Source: CAWIVH01 sp963839475
Lineage (GTDB): Bacteria > Acidobacteriota > UBA6911
NCBI GenBank assembly: GCA_963839475.1
Contig: CAWIVH010000017.1
Coordinates: 744,001-808,000, forward strand
Length of the DNA: 64,000 nucleotides
Direction of reading: 5' to 3'
Program-made: the position numbers and the translations under genes
Part shown: positions 1 to 9,374 of the stretch, one piece after another
How the letters are laid out: every line of letters starts with the position of its first letter
Position numbering within the stretch: position 1 is the stretch's first letter
Notes under the pieces: generated by a model
What the model was told of the DNA's origin: nothing
Database searches by the model: none
Seen by the model: only the letters and a program-made list of their open reading frames with translations

Positions 1-1
1 G

Positions 2-1867
2 ACCGGCGTCGCCAATAGCGGGACGGTATCGGTAGTCGACACCGGCTCCATGAAAGAGATCTCTCAGATTGAAGTGGGATTGCATCCCAGCGGCATGGTG
101 TTCAATTCCGACAAATCAAGGTTGTTTGTCGCCAATGCCAATAGTGACTCGGTATCCGTAATCGATACGGCGACCGACCGCACCGTTGAGACGATTTCGG
201 TGCTGCCGGAACAGTCGCGTCCGTTCGGCAGCGCCCCGAATGCACTGGCGCTCAGCTCCGACGACGGCACACTTTACGTCGCCAACGGCACGGATAACGC
301 CATCTGCCTGGTTGCACTGGGCGGGGCGGCCGCCCCGCGCGCAGCCCTGACCGGTGGCAGCCGCGTCACCGGCTATATTCCCACGGGCTGGTTCCCTGGA
401 AAAGTGCTGCTGGATGCGGCTCGCGGGTATCTCGTCGTCGCCAATACCAAGGGAATTGGCAGCCGGAATCCGCGAACCGACCGCGAGGGATACAATTCAC
501 ACGATCACTCGGGATCCCTGTCATTCATTCCTATCCCCAAAGAAGGCGCCTTAAAACGCTACTCCGCCCAGGTCGAGCACAACAACAATATGAGGCTGGT
601 TTTGGAACGGGTGAAATCCAAGCCGTCGAAGGCAGCAGCCCGGCCGGTGCCGGAGAGGCTGGGTGAACCATCGGTCTTCCAGCATGTTTTGTACATCATC
701 AAGGAAAACCGAACCTACGATCAGCTATTCGGCGACCTACCCCAGGGGGACGGGGACCCGAAGCTGGTGCATTTCGGACGCGAAGTCACACCCAACCACC
801 ACGCGCTGGCGGAACAGTTCGTCCTGCTGGACAATTTTTACTGCAGCGGCGTTTTGAGTGCCGACGGCCACCAGTGGGCGACTCAAGCTTATGCAACGGA
901 CTACCTGGAAAAGAGCTTTGGAGGCTTCAACCGCAGCTACCCGTACGACGGGACGGATCCGATGGCCTATGCCAGCTCAGGTTTCCTATGGGATCGTGTC
1001 ATCCGAAAGGGCCTGACGTTTAGAGATTATGGCGAATTCGTCCGGCCGCGAATCACCCCCAGGAGCGCGTCCTGGACCGACAATTGGAACGACTTTATCA
1101 ATAATACGCAAAAGGTAAGCATCCAATCAGACACCCAGGTTGAGACACTACGGCCCTACCTGGCGCCGACCTTCATAGGCTTCCCCAGCACGGTACCGGA
1201 TGTCTACCGCGCACGGGAATTTATCAAGGAATTGAAGGAGTACGAACAAAAAGGGAGCCTGCCGAACTTTATGATCATGCTCCTCCCCAACGACCACACC
1301 AGCGGCACGAGGCCCGGAATGCCGGTCCCGCGAGCCATGGTAGCCGACAACGATCTGGCGTTGGGCCGGATTGTTGAGGCGGTCAGTAAGTCCCGTTTCT
1401 GGAAGGATACTGTTATCTTCGTGACGGAAGATGATCCGCAGGGCGGACTGGACCATGTGGACGGCCATCGCACGGTGGGTCTCGTCATCAGCCCTTACAC
1501 GCGCCGCGGAGAAGTAATCCACACCAACTATAACCAGGTTTCGATGATCCGGACGATGGAGCTCATACTTGGCTTGCCGCACATGAATCAATTGGATCTG
1601 GCCTCCACGCCCATGACGGATTGTTTTCAAAACAAGATCGATCTGCGGCCGTACACTGTCTTACCTAACCAGATCCGGTTGGATGAGATGAATCCGCCTT
1701 TAAAGGCGCTCAAGGGGGACCAGTTGCTCTGGGCCAGAAAATCCCTGGAACTCGACCTGGATGAAGTCGACCGGGCCGACGAGGACACACTCAATCGCAT
1801 CCTGTGGCACTCGGTCAAAGGCGACGGTGTTCCCTACCCCGGTAAAAGACAGGCTGATGACGACTGA
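2..1867 (+). CDS. YncE-like beta-propeller / phosphoesterase fusion protein (5' truncated)
   Basis: The reading frame is open to the left edge, so the true start lies outside the window; the first internal ATG is at 50. The visible N-terminal ~130 residues carry YVTN-type propeller blades (VANANSDSVSVIDTATD, then a second VANGTDNAICLV blade). From about residue 220 it changes to an alkaline-phosphatase-superfamily phosphoesterase domain, with IIKENRTYDQLFGD, then a DNFYCSGVLSADGH stretch, and near the end TEDDPQGGLDHVDGHRT, which supplies Asp/His residues typical of metal binding. Such fusions are usually exported; the signal peptide would be in the missing part. The substrate is unknown. A 135-bp gap separates it from the next operon. 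The family call is fairly safe; the exact reaction is not. Confidence 0.85.
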   Translation, partial: TGVANSGTVSVVDTGSMKEISQIEVGLHPSGMVFNSDKSRLFVANANSDSVSVIDTATDRTVETISVLPEQSRPFGSAPNALALSSDDGTLYVANGTDNAICLVALGGAAAPRAALTGGSRVTGYIPTGWFPGKVLLDAARGYLVVANTKGIGSRNPRTDREGYNSHDHSGSLSFIPIPKEGALKRYSAQVEHNNNMRLVLERVKSKPSKAAARPVPERLGEPSVFQHVLYIIKENRTYDQLFGDLPQGDGDPKLVHFGREVTPNHHALAEQFVLLDNFYCSGVLSADGHQWATQAYATDYLEKSFGGFNRSYPYDGTDPMAYASSGFLWDRVIRKGLTFRDYGEFVRPRITPRSASWTDNWNDFINNTQKVSIQSDTQVETLRPYLAPTFIGFPSTVPDVYRAREFIKELKEYEQKGSLPNFMIMLLPNDHTSGTRPGMPVPRAMVADNDLALGRIVEAVSKSRFWKDTVIFVTEDDPQGGLDHVDGHRTVGLVISPYTRRGEVIHTNYNQVSMIRTMELILGLPHMNQLDLASTPMTDCFQNKIDLRPYTVLPNQIRLDEMNPPLKALKGDQLLWARKSLELDLDEVDRADEDTLNRILWHSVKGDGVPYPGKRQADDD

Positions 1868-1907
1868 GATTCACTGGAAGTCGAACATTTCTCGGGAATC
1901 TCGGGGT

Positions 1908-1934
1908 TTGATGGGGATTGTATTTGAATATAAA
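1908..1934 (+). promoter_or_regulatory. possible sigma-70 promoter for the Gfo/Idh-GH116 operon
   Basis: The gap before the 2003 gene contains an AT-rich island unlike its surroundings. TTGATG (1908-1913) and TATAAA (1929-1934) are 15 bp apart, shorter than ideal. A second TATAAA lies at 1937-1942. The downstream gene has a strong GGAGGG ribosome site, so a promoter in this gap is likely, but the exact boxes are a guess. Confidence 0.25.
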
Positions 1935-2002
1935 GATATAAATGCATAGGGAAACTTCAAGTGGTAGATTGGCGATCCTGTAATATCCGGAGGGAATTTT
2001 AA

Positions 2003-3337
2003 ATGAGTGACTTTATGAATCGTCGAAACTTCATGAAAAAAGCGGGCGTGACTTCCATCGGAGCCGGATTGACCGGGGCACTGTGGGGCGGCAAAACCGC
2101 GATGTCCGCAAATGAGAAAATGCGTGTCATGGTCATCGGGACCAACAGCCGCGGCCTGGCCCATATTCAAGCTTTAACCGGAATTCCAAGCGCTGAAATA
2201 GCCTATATCTGCGACGTGGATGACCGCGCGATCGCCCAGGGGATCAAAACCGCGCTCAAGGGCCAAAAAACCGAACCGAAAGGGATCAAGGATTTCCGAA
2301 AAGCCCTGGAAGATAAATCCCTCGATGCCATAACAATTGCCAGCCCCGACCATTGGCATGCCCCAATGGCCCTGCTGGGCCTTGCCGCCGGCAAGAACGT
2401 GTACGTTGAAAAGCCGTGCAGCCACAATCCCTATGAGGGCGAGCTGCTCATTCAGGCGGTGGCCAAGCATAAGAAGATTCTCCAGATGGGCAATCAGCGA
2501 CGCTCCTTCCCTAACATCCAAAAAGCGATCGGTGAGATCCACCAGGGGGCCATCGGCAAGGCTTATTTCGCCCGCACCTGGTATACCAACAAGCGCGGGC
2601 CGATCGGAGTCGGCAAGTCGGAGCCGATTCCAGCCTGGCTGGATTATGAACTGTGGCAGGGACCGGCGCCGCGTCGCCCCTACAAGAGCAACCTGATTCA
2701 CTACAACTGGCACTGGTTCTGGCACTGGGGAACCGGGGAAGCGCTGAACAATGGCACTCATGAAGTGGATGTGGCCCGCTGGGCCCTCGGCGTTGATTGG
2801 CCAACGAAAATCACTTCCAGCGGAGGCCGCTACCATTACAAGGACGACTGGGAAGCCCCCGACACCCAAACCATAGGGTTCGATTTTGCCGAGGGCAAAT
2901 CGATCACCTGGGAAGGACGCAGCTGCAACAGCTTCCCGTCCGAGCGACTAGCCCGTGGCGTAATGGTCTACGGAACGGAAGGATCGGCCCTCCTCGACAA
3001 CAACAGCTACACATTCTATGACCCGAAGAACAAGGTCATGAAAGAGGTGAAGGAGAAGGACGAAGCCGATCCGACCAACACACTCAGCGCCAGCGGGATC
3101 ACGCTTGACCGGCTCCATTTCGTGAATTTTCTGGAAGCCATCCGGGGGACCGCCAAGCAGAATTCTCCGATCGAGGAAGGTCACAAGAGTGTCACGATTC
3201 TGCACATCGGCAATGTCGCCTGGCGCGTGGGGCGCCTGATCAACTGCGACCCGGCGAATGGCCACATCAAGAACGATCCCGAGGCTGCCAAGCTCTGGCG
3301 CCGTGATTACGAAAAAGGCTGGGAGCCCAAAGTCTAG
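2003..3337 (+). CDS. Tat-exported Gfo/Idh/MocA family oxidoreductase
   Basis: 444 aa. The N-terminus NRRNFMKKAG followed by a Gly/Ala-rich stretch is a Tat signal, so the enzyme should be exported folded, with its NAD(P) already bound, as in glucose-fructose oxidoreductase. The nucleotide-binding fold begins at about residue 40 (VMVIGTNSRG). The family's EKP motif is present (YVEKPCSHNPYEG, about residue 136), followed by the GNQRRS segment and a C-terminal alpha/beta substrate domain with HEVDVARWALGV. These enzymes oxidise or reduce a sugar hydroxyl. The start has GGAGGG 8 bp upstream. The stop codon directly abuts the next start, so it is co-transcribed with the GH116-like glycosidase. The sugar is unknown. 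Confidence 0.88.
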   Translation: MSDFMNRRNFMKKAGVTSIGAGLTGALWGGKTAMSANEKMRVMVIGTNSRGLAHIQALTGIPSAEIAYICDVDDRAIAQGIKTALKGQKTEPKGIKDFRKALEDKSLDAITIASPDHWHAPMALLGLAAGKNVYVEKPCSHNPYEGELLIQAVAKHKKILQMGNQRRSFPNIQKAIGEIHQGAIGKAYFARTWYTNKRGPIGVGKSEPIPAWLDYELWQGPAPRRPYKSNLIHYNWHWFWHWGTGEALNNGTHEVDVARWALGVDWPTKITSSGGRYHYKDDWEAPDTQTIGFDFAEGKSITWEGRSCNSFPSERLARGVMVYGTEGSALLDNNSYTFYDPKNKVMKEVKEKDEADPTNTLSASGITLDRLHFVNFLEAIRGTAKQNSPIEEGHKSVTILHIGNVAWRVGRLINCDPANGHIKNDPEAAKLWRRDYEKGWEPKV

Positions 3338-6025
3338 ATGGAAGATTGCGGCATCGACCGGCGTGAATTCGTCCGCTTCGTCAGCCTTGGCTCAGCCGCA
3401 TCCGCAGGAAGGTTCCCGCAGCCTGCGGATGCGGCTCCAATACCGCCGTCTCCCCAAAGGCCTGCGTCCGAGCAGGAAAAGCTTATTCTCGGCGACCAGG
3501 ATTGGCCTTCGTTGCGCCTCTATGACCAGGAGCATCTCGCCAGGATTGCGCTCCCACTGGGGGGCATAGGAACTGGAACGGTCTCGCTCGGCGGCCGGGG
3601 CGACCTGCGTGATTGGGAAATCATGAACCGGCCGGCTAAAGGCTTCGTTCCCTCCAGCGGGGACATATATCCGTTCTTTGCCATCTTCACCCAATCGGGA
3701 GAAGAAAAATCGCGCTGCCGAATACTGGAAGGACCGCTCGAATTTTCCGAATATGAAGGAAGCCACGGCAGCACGGTTCCCAACGACAATCTTCCACGTT
3801 TCGCGCGTTGCTATTTTGCGGCCGCCTACCCCTTTGGGCGAGTTGTGCTCTCGGACCCGGAAATGCCCGTCGAAGTTCACTTGAAGACATTCAATCCGCT
3901 GGTCCCGGCAGATCCGGAAGCCAGCGGCATCCCGATCGCAATCCTGACCTATGTGATCCATAACCGTATCGCCTCACCCCTTTCCGTCGCGCTCTGCGGC
4001 TCGGCGCCCAATTTCATCGGGATAGACGGCTGGGAGACACGCCGCGACTGGAAAGGGGATGCGATCTGCATCGGTGCGGCAGGCAATCACAACGAATTTC
4101 GCGACGGCACCGTTGCCCGGGGAATATTCATGTCTTCCGATGGGGTCGCCAAGGAATCCGCCCGCTGGGGAACGATTGCCCTGGCCACAACGGCTGCCCA
4201 GGGAGTCACCCACCGCACTATCTGGGCCCGGGATGAATGGGGCAACACCCTGCTTGATTTCTGGGATGACTTCGCCGCGGATGGAAAACTTGACCCGCGG
4301 GAGGCATGGAAGACCGAGACCCCAGTGGCCTCTCTGGCGGTAAAGCTCAATCTTGCCGCCGGAGCGACCGCCGAGGTTACCTACCTTCTTGCCTGGCACT
4401 TTCCGAACCGTGAAACCTGGACCCCCAAAAAGGACGCGGGCCAGGAAAACATTATCGGCAACTTCTACACTACCCAATACCTCGACGCCTGGGATGTCAT
4501 TGAAAAAACTGTCCCCCGCATCCCGGAGCTGCGTGAAAAATCAGCCCTGTTCGTCCGCTCGTTTTGCAGTGCGTCGCTGCCGGAGGAAGTCCGCGAAGCG
4601 GCCCTATTTAACCTGAGCACGCTTCGTACCCAAACCTGCTTCCGCACCCCCGATGGGCGCTTTTTTGGATGGGAAGGCAGCAGCAATCATCTCGGCTGCT
4701 GCCATGGATCCTGCACCCACGTTTGGAACTACGAGCAGGCAACCCCTTTCCTCTTCGGCTCCCTCGCCATGTCGATGCGCGAGGTTGAATATGCCCACGC
4801 AACCGGCGAGGACGGACTCATGAGCTTCCGCGTGCACCTGCCGCTTTCACGCGGCCGGGAGTTTGCCAAGGCAGCTGCCGACGGGCAAATGGGCTGCATC
4901 ATGAAAATGTACCGCGACTGGCAGTTGTCTGGCGATGATGCCACGCTCAGGCAACTGTGGCCCAAGGTAAAAAAGGCGCTGGAGTTCTGCTGGATCCCCG
5001 GAGGATGGGACGGGGATCGCGACGGTGTGATGGAAGGATGCCAGCACAACACCATGGACGTCGAATACTATGGGCCAAATCCCCAGATGGGGGTCTGGTA
5101 TCTGGGCGCACTTCGCGCCGCCGAGGAAATGGCGCGCCACCTTGGGGAAAGCGCTTTCGCAGGCGAATGCCGAAGCCTCTTTGAAAAAGGCCGCCAGTGG
5201 ATAGACGCCAACCTTTTCAACGGTGAATACTACCAACAGATAATCCGGCCGCCCCGGGATAAATCGGACGTCGCACCCAGCCTGCTCGTCGGCATGGGAG
5301 CCAAAGACATGGCCAATCCGGACTACCAGTTGGGCGCCGGCTGCCTGGTGGATCAGCTGGTCGGGCAATATATGGCGCACGTGTGTGGGCTCGGCTACCT
5401 CCTGAACCCCGAGCATGTTCGGAAAACACTGAAGAGCATCCTTAAATACAATACCCGGCCAGATCTGCACAGCCATTTCAACTGCCTGCGCTCTTTTGCC
5501 CTGGGGAGTGAAGCCGCTCTCCTGATGGCCAGCTATCCCAAAGACCGCCCCAGACATCCCTTTCCGTATTTCACGGAAGTAATGACCGGATTCGAGTACA
5601 CGGCGGCCGTTGGATTGCTCTATGAGGAAATGACTCAGGAAGGGGTGCTCTGCATCAGGAACATCCGTCAGCGGTATGACGGCCGGAAACGAAGCCCTTT
5701 CGATGAAGCCGAATGCGGGCATCATTACGCGCGGGCCATGGCTAGCTGGGCTGCAGTCCTGGCCTTGACGGGATTCCACTACTCCGCCGTGACCGGAACC
5801 ATGGAGTTCGCCGACGTGGCAGGCCGGCATTTCTGGTCCAACGGTTACGCCTGGGGTACCTGCACGATTCAAACCGCCCGGGAAAAAGCGGTTGTGCAGC
5901 TCGCCGTTCTGCACGGCGATTTGAAACTGGAGCGATTTGAGCTGAGGGGCTATTCTCAGGCGCGAGTCAGTGGAGGCCGCATTTCCAGCGGCAAGGAAAT
6001 CAGTTTGACACTGGTGCGGCTGTAA
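3338..6025 (+). CDS. GH116-family (GBA2-like) glycosidase, probably exported
   Basis: 895 aa. The ATG follows the previous stop without a gap. The N-terminus DRREFVRFVSLGSAASAG resembles a Tat signal. An N-terminal beta-sandwich domain (about 65-400) with LPLGGIGTGTVSLGGRGDLR leads into an (alpha/alpha)6 catalytic barrel (about 420-870). The barrel shows CTHVWNYEQATPFLF, then DGVMEGCQHNTMDVEYYGPN, the usual position of the acid/base Asp (Asp574), and NCLRSFALGSEAALLM. Family members remove glucose or similar sugars from glycosides or glycolipids. The residue just before GSCTHVWNY is His456, where I expect a Glu in characterised members, so catalytic details may differ. The neighbouring oxidoreductase suggests linked glycoside oxidation and cleavage. 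Confidence 0.82.
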   Translation: MEDCGIDRREFVRFVSLGSAASAGRFPQPADAAPIPPSPQRPASEQEKLILGDQDWPSLRLYDQEHLARIALPLGGIGTGTVSLGGRGDLRDWEIMNRPAKGFVPSSGDIYPFFAIFTQSGEEKSRCRILEGPLEFSEYEGSHGSTVPNDNLPRFARCYFAAAYPFGRVVLSDPEMPVEVHLKTFNPLVPADPEASGIPIAILTYVIHNRIASPLSVALCGSAPNFIGIDGWETRRDWKGDAICIGAAGNHNEFRDGTVARGIFMSSDGVAKESARWGTIALATTAAQGVTHRTIWARDEWGNTLLDFWDDFAADGKLDPREAWKTETPVASLAVKLNLAAGATAEVTYLLAWHFPNRETWTPKKDAGQENIIGNFYTTQYLDAWDVIEKTVPRIPELREKSALFVRSFCSASLPEEVREAALFNLSTLRTQTCFRTPDGRFFGWEGSSNHLGCCHGSCTHVWNYEQATPFLFGSLAMSMREVEYAHATGEDGLMSFRVHLPLSRGREFAKAAADGQMGCIMKMYRDWQLSGDDATLRQLWPKVKKALEFCWIPGGWDGDRDGVMEGCQHNTMDVEYYGPNPQMGVWYLGALRAAEEMARHLGESAFAGECRSLFEKGRQWIDANLFNGEYYQQIIRPPRDKSDVAPSLLVGMGAKDMANPDYQLGAGCLVDQLVGQYMAHVCGLGYLLNPEHVRKTLKSILKYNTRPDLHSHFNCLRSFALGSEAALLMASYPKDRPRHPFPYFTEVMTGFEYTAAVGLLYEEMTQEGVLCIRNIRQRYDGRKRSPFDEAECGHHYARAMASWAAVLALTGFHYSAVTGTMEFADVAGRHFWSNGYAWGTCTIQTAREKAVVQLAVLHGDLKLERFELRGYSQARVSGGRISSGKEISLTLVRL

Positions 6026-7567
6026 ATGCACGGAAGAAGTGGGTGGAGCCCAATGCCTATAAAATCAATTCTGAAAATGTCTTTGGCACTGTTGCTAGTA
6101 TCGGTCCTGTCCACTGGAGTTGCACTGACATCCCTGGCCCGGCCGGAAATTGGGATTTTCTCCGATCACCAGGACATAGGCCAGACGCTCCGAGGTGGTT
6201 CGGCAGACTTTGACGCGGCCAAAGGGACCTATCTCATAGCGGGCGGGGGCGAAAACATGTGGTTCGCCAGCGACGCCTTTCATTTTGCCTGGAAGAAAGC
6301 TTCGGGAGATGTTTCTCTGGCCAGCGACATCCGGTTTGAAGGCAAAGGCGGGAATCCTCACCGCAAAGCCTGCCTTATTATCCGGCAGAATCTGAATCCC
6401 GATTCGCCTTATGCCGATGCCGTTCTGCATGGCGATGGATTGACTTCGCTGCAGTACCGTGAGACCGCGGGGGGGCCGACGAGAGAAATCCAATCCAACG
6501 TTTCGGCCCCTTCCAGGCTGCGGGTCGAGAAGCGGGGAAATTATGTCACCATGTCCATAGCCGGCGCAGGCGAACCCCTGAGGCCGGCCGGCGGCACCTT
6601 CCGCATCGAATTCCAGGAACCTTTTTACATCGGGCTTGCAGTATGCGCCCATGAAAAGGACGGATTGGAAAAAGCGCTTTTCTCCAACATTCAAGTCACC
6701 CGACTCGAGATGCCTGCGAACGCCAAGCCCGCCGTAGAAAGCACCCTTGAAATCGTGAGCGTCTCGTCCAAAGACAGGCGCGTGGTATTTCACACCAGGG
6801 ACCGCATCGAAGCCCCGAACTGGACGCAGGATGGCAAAACTCTTATTTTTAACCGCAACGGACGCCTGTTCCGCCTATCCCCTTCCGGCGGACAACCACA
6901 GGAAATCGACACGGGATTCGCCGTGCGATGCAACAACGACCATGGTCTGTCGCCGGACGGAACCCAGATTGTCATCAGTGATGGAACGGTAGACCGCAAA
7001 TCCCGCATCTACATTCTGCCCATCGCCGGCGGAACCCCGCGGCTGATCACTCCGCTGGCACCCTCGTACTGGCACGGGTGGTCGCCGGACGGAAAAGTGC
7101 TTGCCTACTGCGCGGAGCGGAACGGTGAGTACGACGTCTACACGATCCCGGCTGCAGGCGGGGAGGAAACCCGGTTGACGACGGCGGCGGGATTGGACGA
7201 CGGGCCGGAATACTCGCCGGATGGAAAATATATCTACTTCAATTCGGAAAGAACCGGGCTTATGCAGATCTGGCGGATGAATCCCGACGGATCCGGGCAA
7301 GAGCAGGTCACTTCCGATGAATACAATAACTGGTTTGCACACCCGTCGCCGGACGGCAAACAGATCGTATTCCTGAGCTATCCCAAAAACGTGAAGGGCC
7401 ATCCCGAGAACCAGGATGTCATGCTGCGGCTGATGCCGGCGGGAGGCGGAGAAATCCAGGTCCTGGCAAAACTGTTCGGCGGCCAGGGGACCATCAATGT
7501 CCCATCGTGGTCGCCCGACAGCAAGAACGTGGCTTTTGTCAGTTACCAGCGCATCTATCCTGAATAG
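6026..7567 (+). CDS. TolB-like PD40 beta-propeller protein with N-terminal sandwich domain
   Basis: 513 aa if the ATG abutting the previous stop is used. An alternative ATG at 6053 (MPIKSILKMSLALLLV) follows GGTGGAG and begins directly with a signal peptide, and looks more natural. Residues about 40-235 form a concanavalin-like or DUF1349-like domain (GGENMWFASDAFHFAWKKAS). From about 250 there are repeated PD40 blades (WSPDGKVLAYCAERNGEYD, YSPDGKYIYFNSERTG, PSPDGKQIVFLSYP). Such proteins are periplasmic and may bind peptidoglycan, protein or glycan partners. It is the third gene of the Gfo/Idh-GH116 unit. The role in that unit is unknown. Confidence 0.8.
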   Translation: MHGRSGWSPMPIKSILKMSLALLLVSVLSTGVALTSLARPEIGIFSDHQDIGQTLRGGSADFDAAKGTYLIAGGGENMWFASDAFHFAWKKASGDVSLASDIRFEGKGGNPHRKACLIIRQNLNPDSPYADAVLHGDGLTSLQYRETAGGPTREIQSNVSAPSRLRVEKRGNYVTMSIAGAGEPLRPAGGTFRIEFQEPFYIGLAVCAHEKDGLEKALFSNIQVTRLEMPANAKPAVESTLEIVSVSSKDRRVVFHTRDRIEAPNWTQDGKTLIFNRNGRLFRLSPSGGQPQEIDTGFAVRCNNDHGLSPDGTQIVISDGTVDRKSRIYILPIAGGTPRLITPLAPSYWHGWSPDGKVLAYCAERNGEYDVYTIPAAGGEETRLTTAAGLDDGPEYSPDGKYIYFNSERTGLMQIWRMNPDGSGQEQVTSDEYNNWFAHPSPDGKQIVFLSYPKNVKGHPENQDVMLRLMPAGGGEIQVLAKLFGGQGTINVPSWSPDSKNVAFVSYQRIYPE

Positions 7568-7576
7568 GGGATCCCA

Positions 7577-7635
7577 AAATCACAAAGGCCCCGAAGGCCT
7601 CAAAAGCAGATAATTGCTTTGAGACCTTTGAGGCC
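7577..7635 (-). terminator. nested hairpins between convergent genes; probable rpoD terminator
   Basis: GGCCTCAAA (7596-7604) pairs with TTTGAGGCC (7627-7635), and inner TCAAAAGCA/TGCTTTGA arms allow an alternative stem. Read on the minus strand, a second GGCC-TTCG-GGGCC hairpin follows and then TTTGTGATTTT, so it can end rpoD transcription. It may also act on the plus strand. Confidence 0.5.
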
Positions 7636-7659
7636 ATTGCGCTGCGAATCAGGAACTAT

Positions 7660-9354
7660 CTAATCCCTCATCGTAGAGCCTTCAAGGAAAGCCTTCAGCA
7701 TCCGGCTGCGTGAAGGATGGCGCAGCTTTCGCAGGGCCTTCGCCTCGATCTGGCGGATGCGTTCACGGGTTACGGAGAAGCGCTGCCCAACCTCTTCCAG
7801 CGTGTGCTCGCTTCCGTCCCCCAGGCCGAAACGCATCTTGATGACCTGCTCTTCGCGAGGCGTCAGGGTTTTGAGCACCGACTCTGTCTGCTCTTTGAGG
7901 TTGATATTGATCACAGCTTCAGCCGGGGAAATCACCCCCCGATCTTCGATAAAATCACCCAGATGGCTGTCTTCCTCTTCACCGATCGGGGTTTCGAGGC
8001 TGATCGGCTCCTGAGCTATTTTGAGGATCTTGCGCACCTTGCTGACCGGGAAATCCATTTTCTTTGCGATTTCTTCGCTGGTAGGTTCGCGGCCATATTC
8101 CTGCACCAGGCTGCGCGAAGTCCGGATGAGCTTGTTGATCGTCTCGATCATGTGCACAGGGATCCGGATGGTGCGGGCCTGGTCGGCGATGGCACGGGTG
8201 ATCGCCTGGCGGATCCACCATGTCGCATACGTGGAAAACTTATAGCCGCGCCGGTATTCAAACTTGTCGACGGCCTTCATCAGGCCGATATTCCCCTCCT
8301 GGATGAGGTCGAGGAACTGCAGGCCGCGATTGGTGTACTTCTTGGCGATGGATACTACCAGCCGTAAATTCGCCTCAACCAGCTCCTTTTTGGCGATGTC
8401 GGCTTCCAGTTCGCCGGCTTTGATGGTCGCCAGGGTCCGCTTGAGGTCGGTCACGCTCGCCGACGCTGCCTGCTCCGCATTTTTCAGCATAACCTCGAGC
8501 GACTTGATCCGCTTTTTGATCGACTTGGCGTCTTCCAGGCGGCGGGGCGTCTCGAGACTTTTCTTGAGCTTATGGATTTCCCGCTCGGTGGCAATGACCT
8601 CGTCGACCTTGGTTTTGATCACGGCTACAAGATGATCATGCTGTGCGTTGTTCATCTCCAAAGCGCGGACCTTTTGAATCACGTGCACGCGGTAGCGGGC
8701 CAGCTTGAGGGCAGCCTTCTTGTATTCCTGAGAGTTGCGGCGGTAACCGGTAAGCTTATCCTGCAGCCTGCCAATCGCCTTTTCGTCCCGGCGGACGCTT
8801 TCAATGATTTCCAGGACTGCCGCCTTCTTTTCCTCGAGCCTCTCTTCCGTGACCTCGTCCTCGTTGAAGGAAACGACGTCCCGGATGCTGATCAGGCTTT
8901 TCTTGAGCCCGTCCCCGATGCTCAGGATCTCACTTACCACCAGAGGCGACCTCGACAGGGCTTTCAGCACCACCTTCTGGCCATGCTCGATCCGCTTGGC
9001 GATTTCCACTTCGCCCTCGCGGCTGAGGAGAGGCACCGTTCCCATTTCGCGCAGGTACATGCGCACGGGGTCGTTGGTCTTGTCCAGCGTGATGGCGCCG
9101 AAATCGAACTCGCCGTCCTCCCCGCCGTCTTCGCCTCTTTTGTCGTCTTTTTTCTCTTCGTCCTGAAACTTCTGCTCGGAGTCGATAACCTCGATGCCAG
9201 CCGAGCCGAAGAGGGAGAAGATGCTGTCCAACTCGTCGGAGGAGCAAATGCCCTCGGGCAGGATATCGTTGACCTCATCGTAGAGGAGGTAGCCGCGCTC
9301 CTTACCCATGTGGATGAGTTCCTTCACCTCATCGTATTTTTCTTCGATAGACAA
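7660..9354 (-). CDS. rpoD: RNA polymerase primary sigma factor RpoD
   Basis: 564 aa, normal for a primary sigma factor with a non-conserved spacer. Region 1.1 is at 1-60 (EVKELIHMGKERGYLLYDEV), followed by an acidic linker. Region 1.2 starts near 95 (DPVRMYLREMGTVPLLSREGE). The region 2 core (about 330-415) contains LVVSIAKKYTNRGLQFLDLI and the promoter-melting FSTYATWWIRQAI. Region 4.2 near the end has LEEVGQRFSVTRERIRQIEA. The start is a TTG (7 bases of AAAGGAG lie 9-10 bp upstream); no ATG gives the full region 1.1. It follows dnaG by 20 bp, the classic macromolecular-synthesis order. Confidence 0.97.
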   Translation of the reverse strand: MSIEEKYDEVKELIHMGKERGYLLYDEVNDILPEGICSSDELDSIFSLFGSAGIEVIDSEQKFQDEEKKDDKRGEDGGEDGEFDFGAITLDKTNDPVRMYLREMGTVPLLSREGEVEIAKRIEHGQKVVLKALSRSPLVVSEILSIGDGLKKSLISIRDVVSFNEDEVTEERLEEKKAAVLEIIESVRRDEKAIGRLQDKLTGYRRNSQEYKKAALKLARYRVHVIQKVRALEMNNAQHDHLVAVIKTKVDEVIATEREIHKLKKSLETPRRLEDAKSIKKRIKSLEVMLKNAEQAASASVTDLKRTLATIKAGELEADIAKKELVEANLRLVVSIAKKYTNRGLQFLDLIQEGNIGLMKAVDKFEYRRGYKFSTYATWWIRQAITRAIADQARTIRIPVHMIETINKLIRTSRSLVQEYGREPTSEEIAKKMDFPVSKVRKILKIAQEPISLETPIGEEEDSHLGDFIEDRGVISPAEAVININLKEQTESVLKTLTPREEQVIKMRFGLGDGSEHTLEEVGQRFSVTRERIRQIEAKALRKLRHPSRSRMLKAFLEGSTMRD

Positions 9355-9374
9355 CTCGAAATTCTCCTTTCCCG

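Noticed and set aside
4847..6031. 394-codon open frame on the minus strand
   Set aside because: It lies wholly opposite the GH116-like gene; its protein has no recognisable domain and it mirrors GC-rich codons of the real gene.
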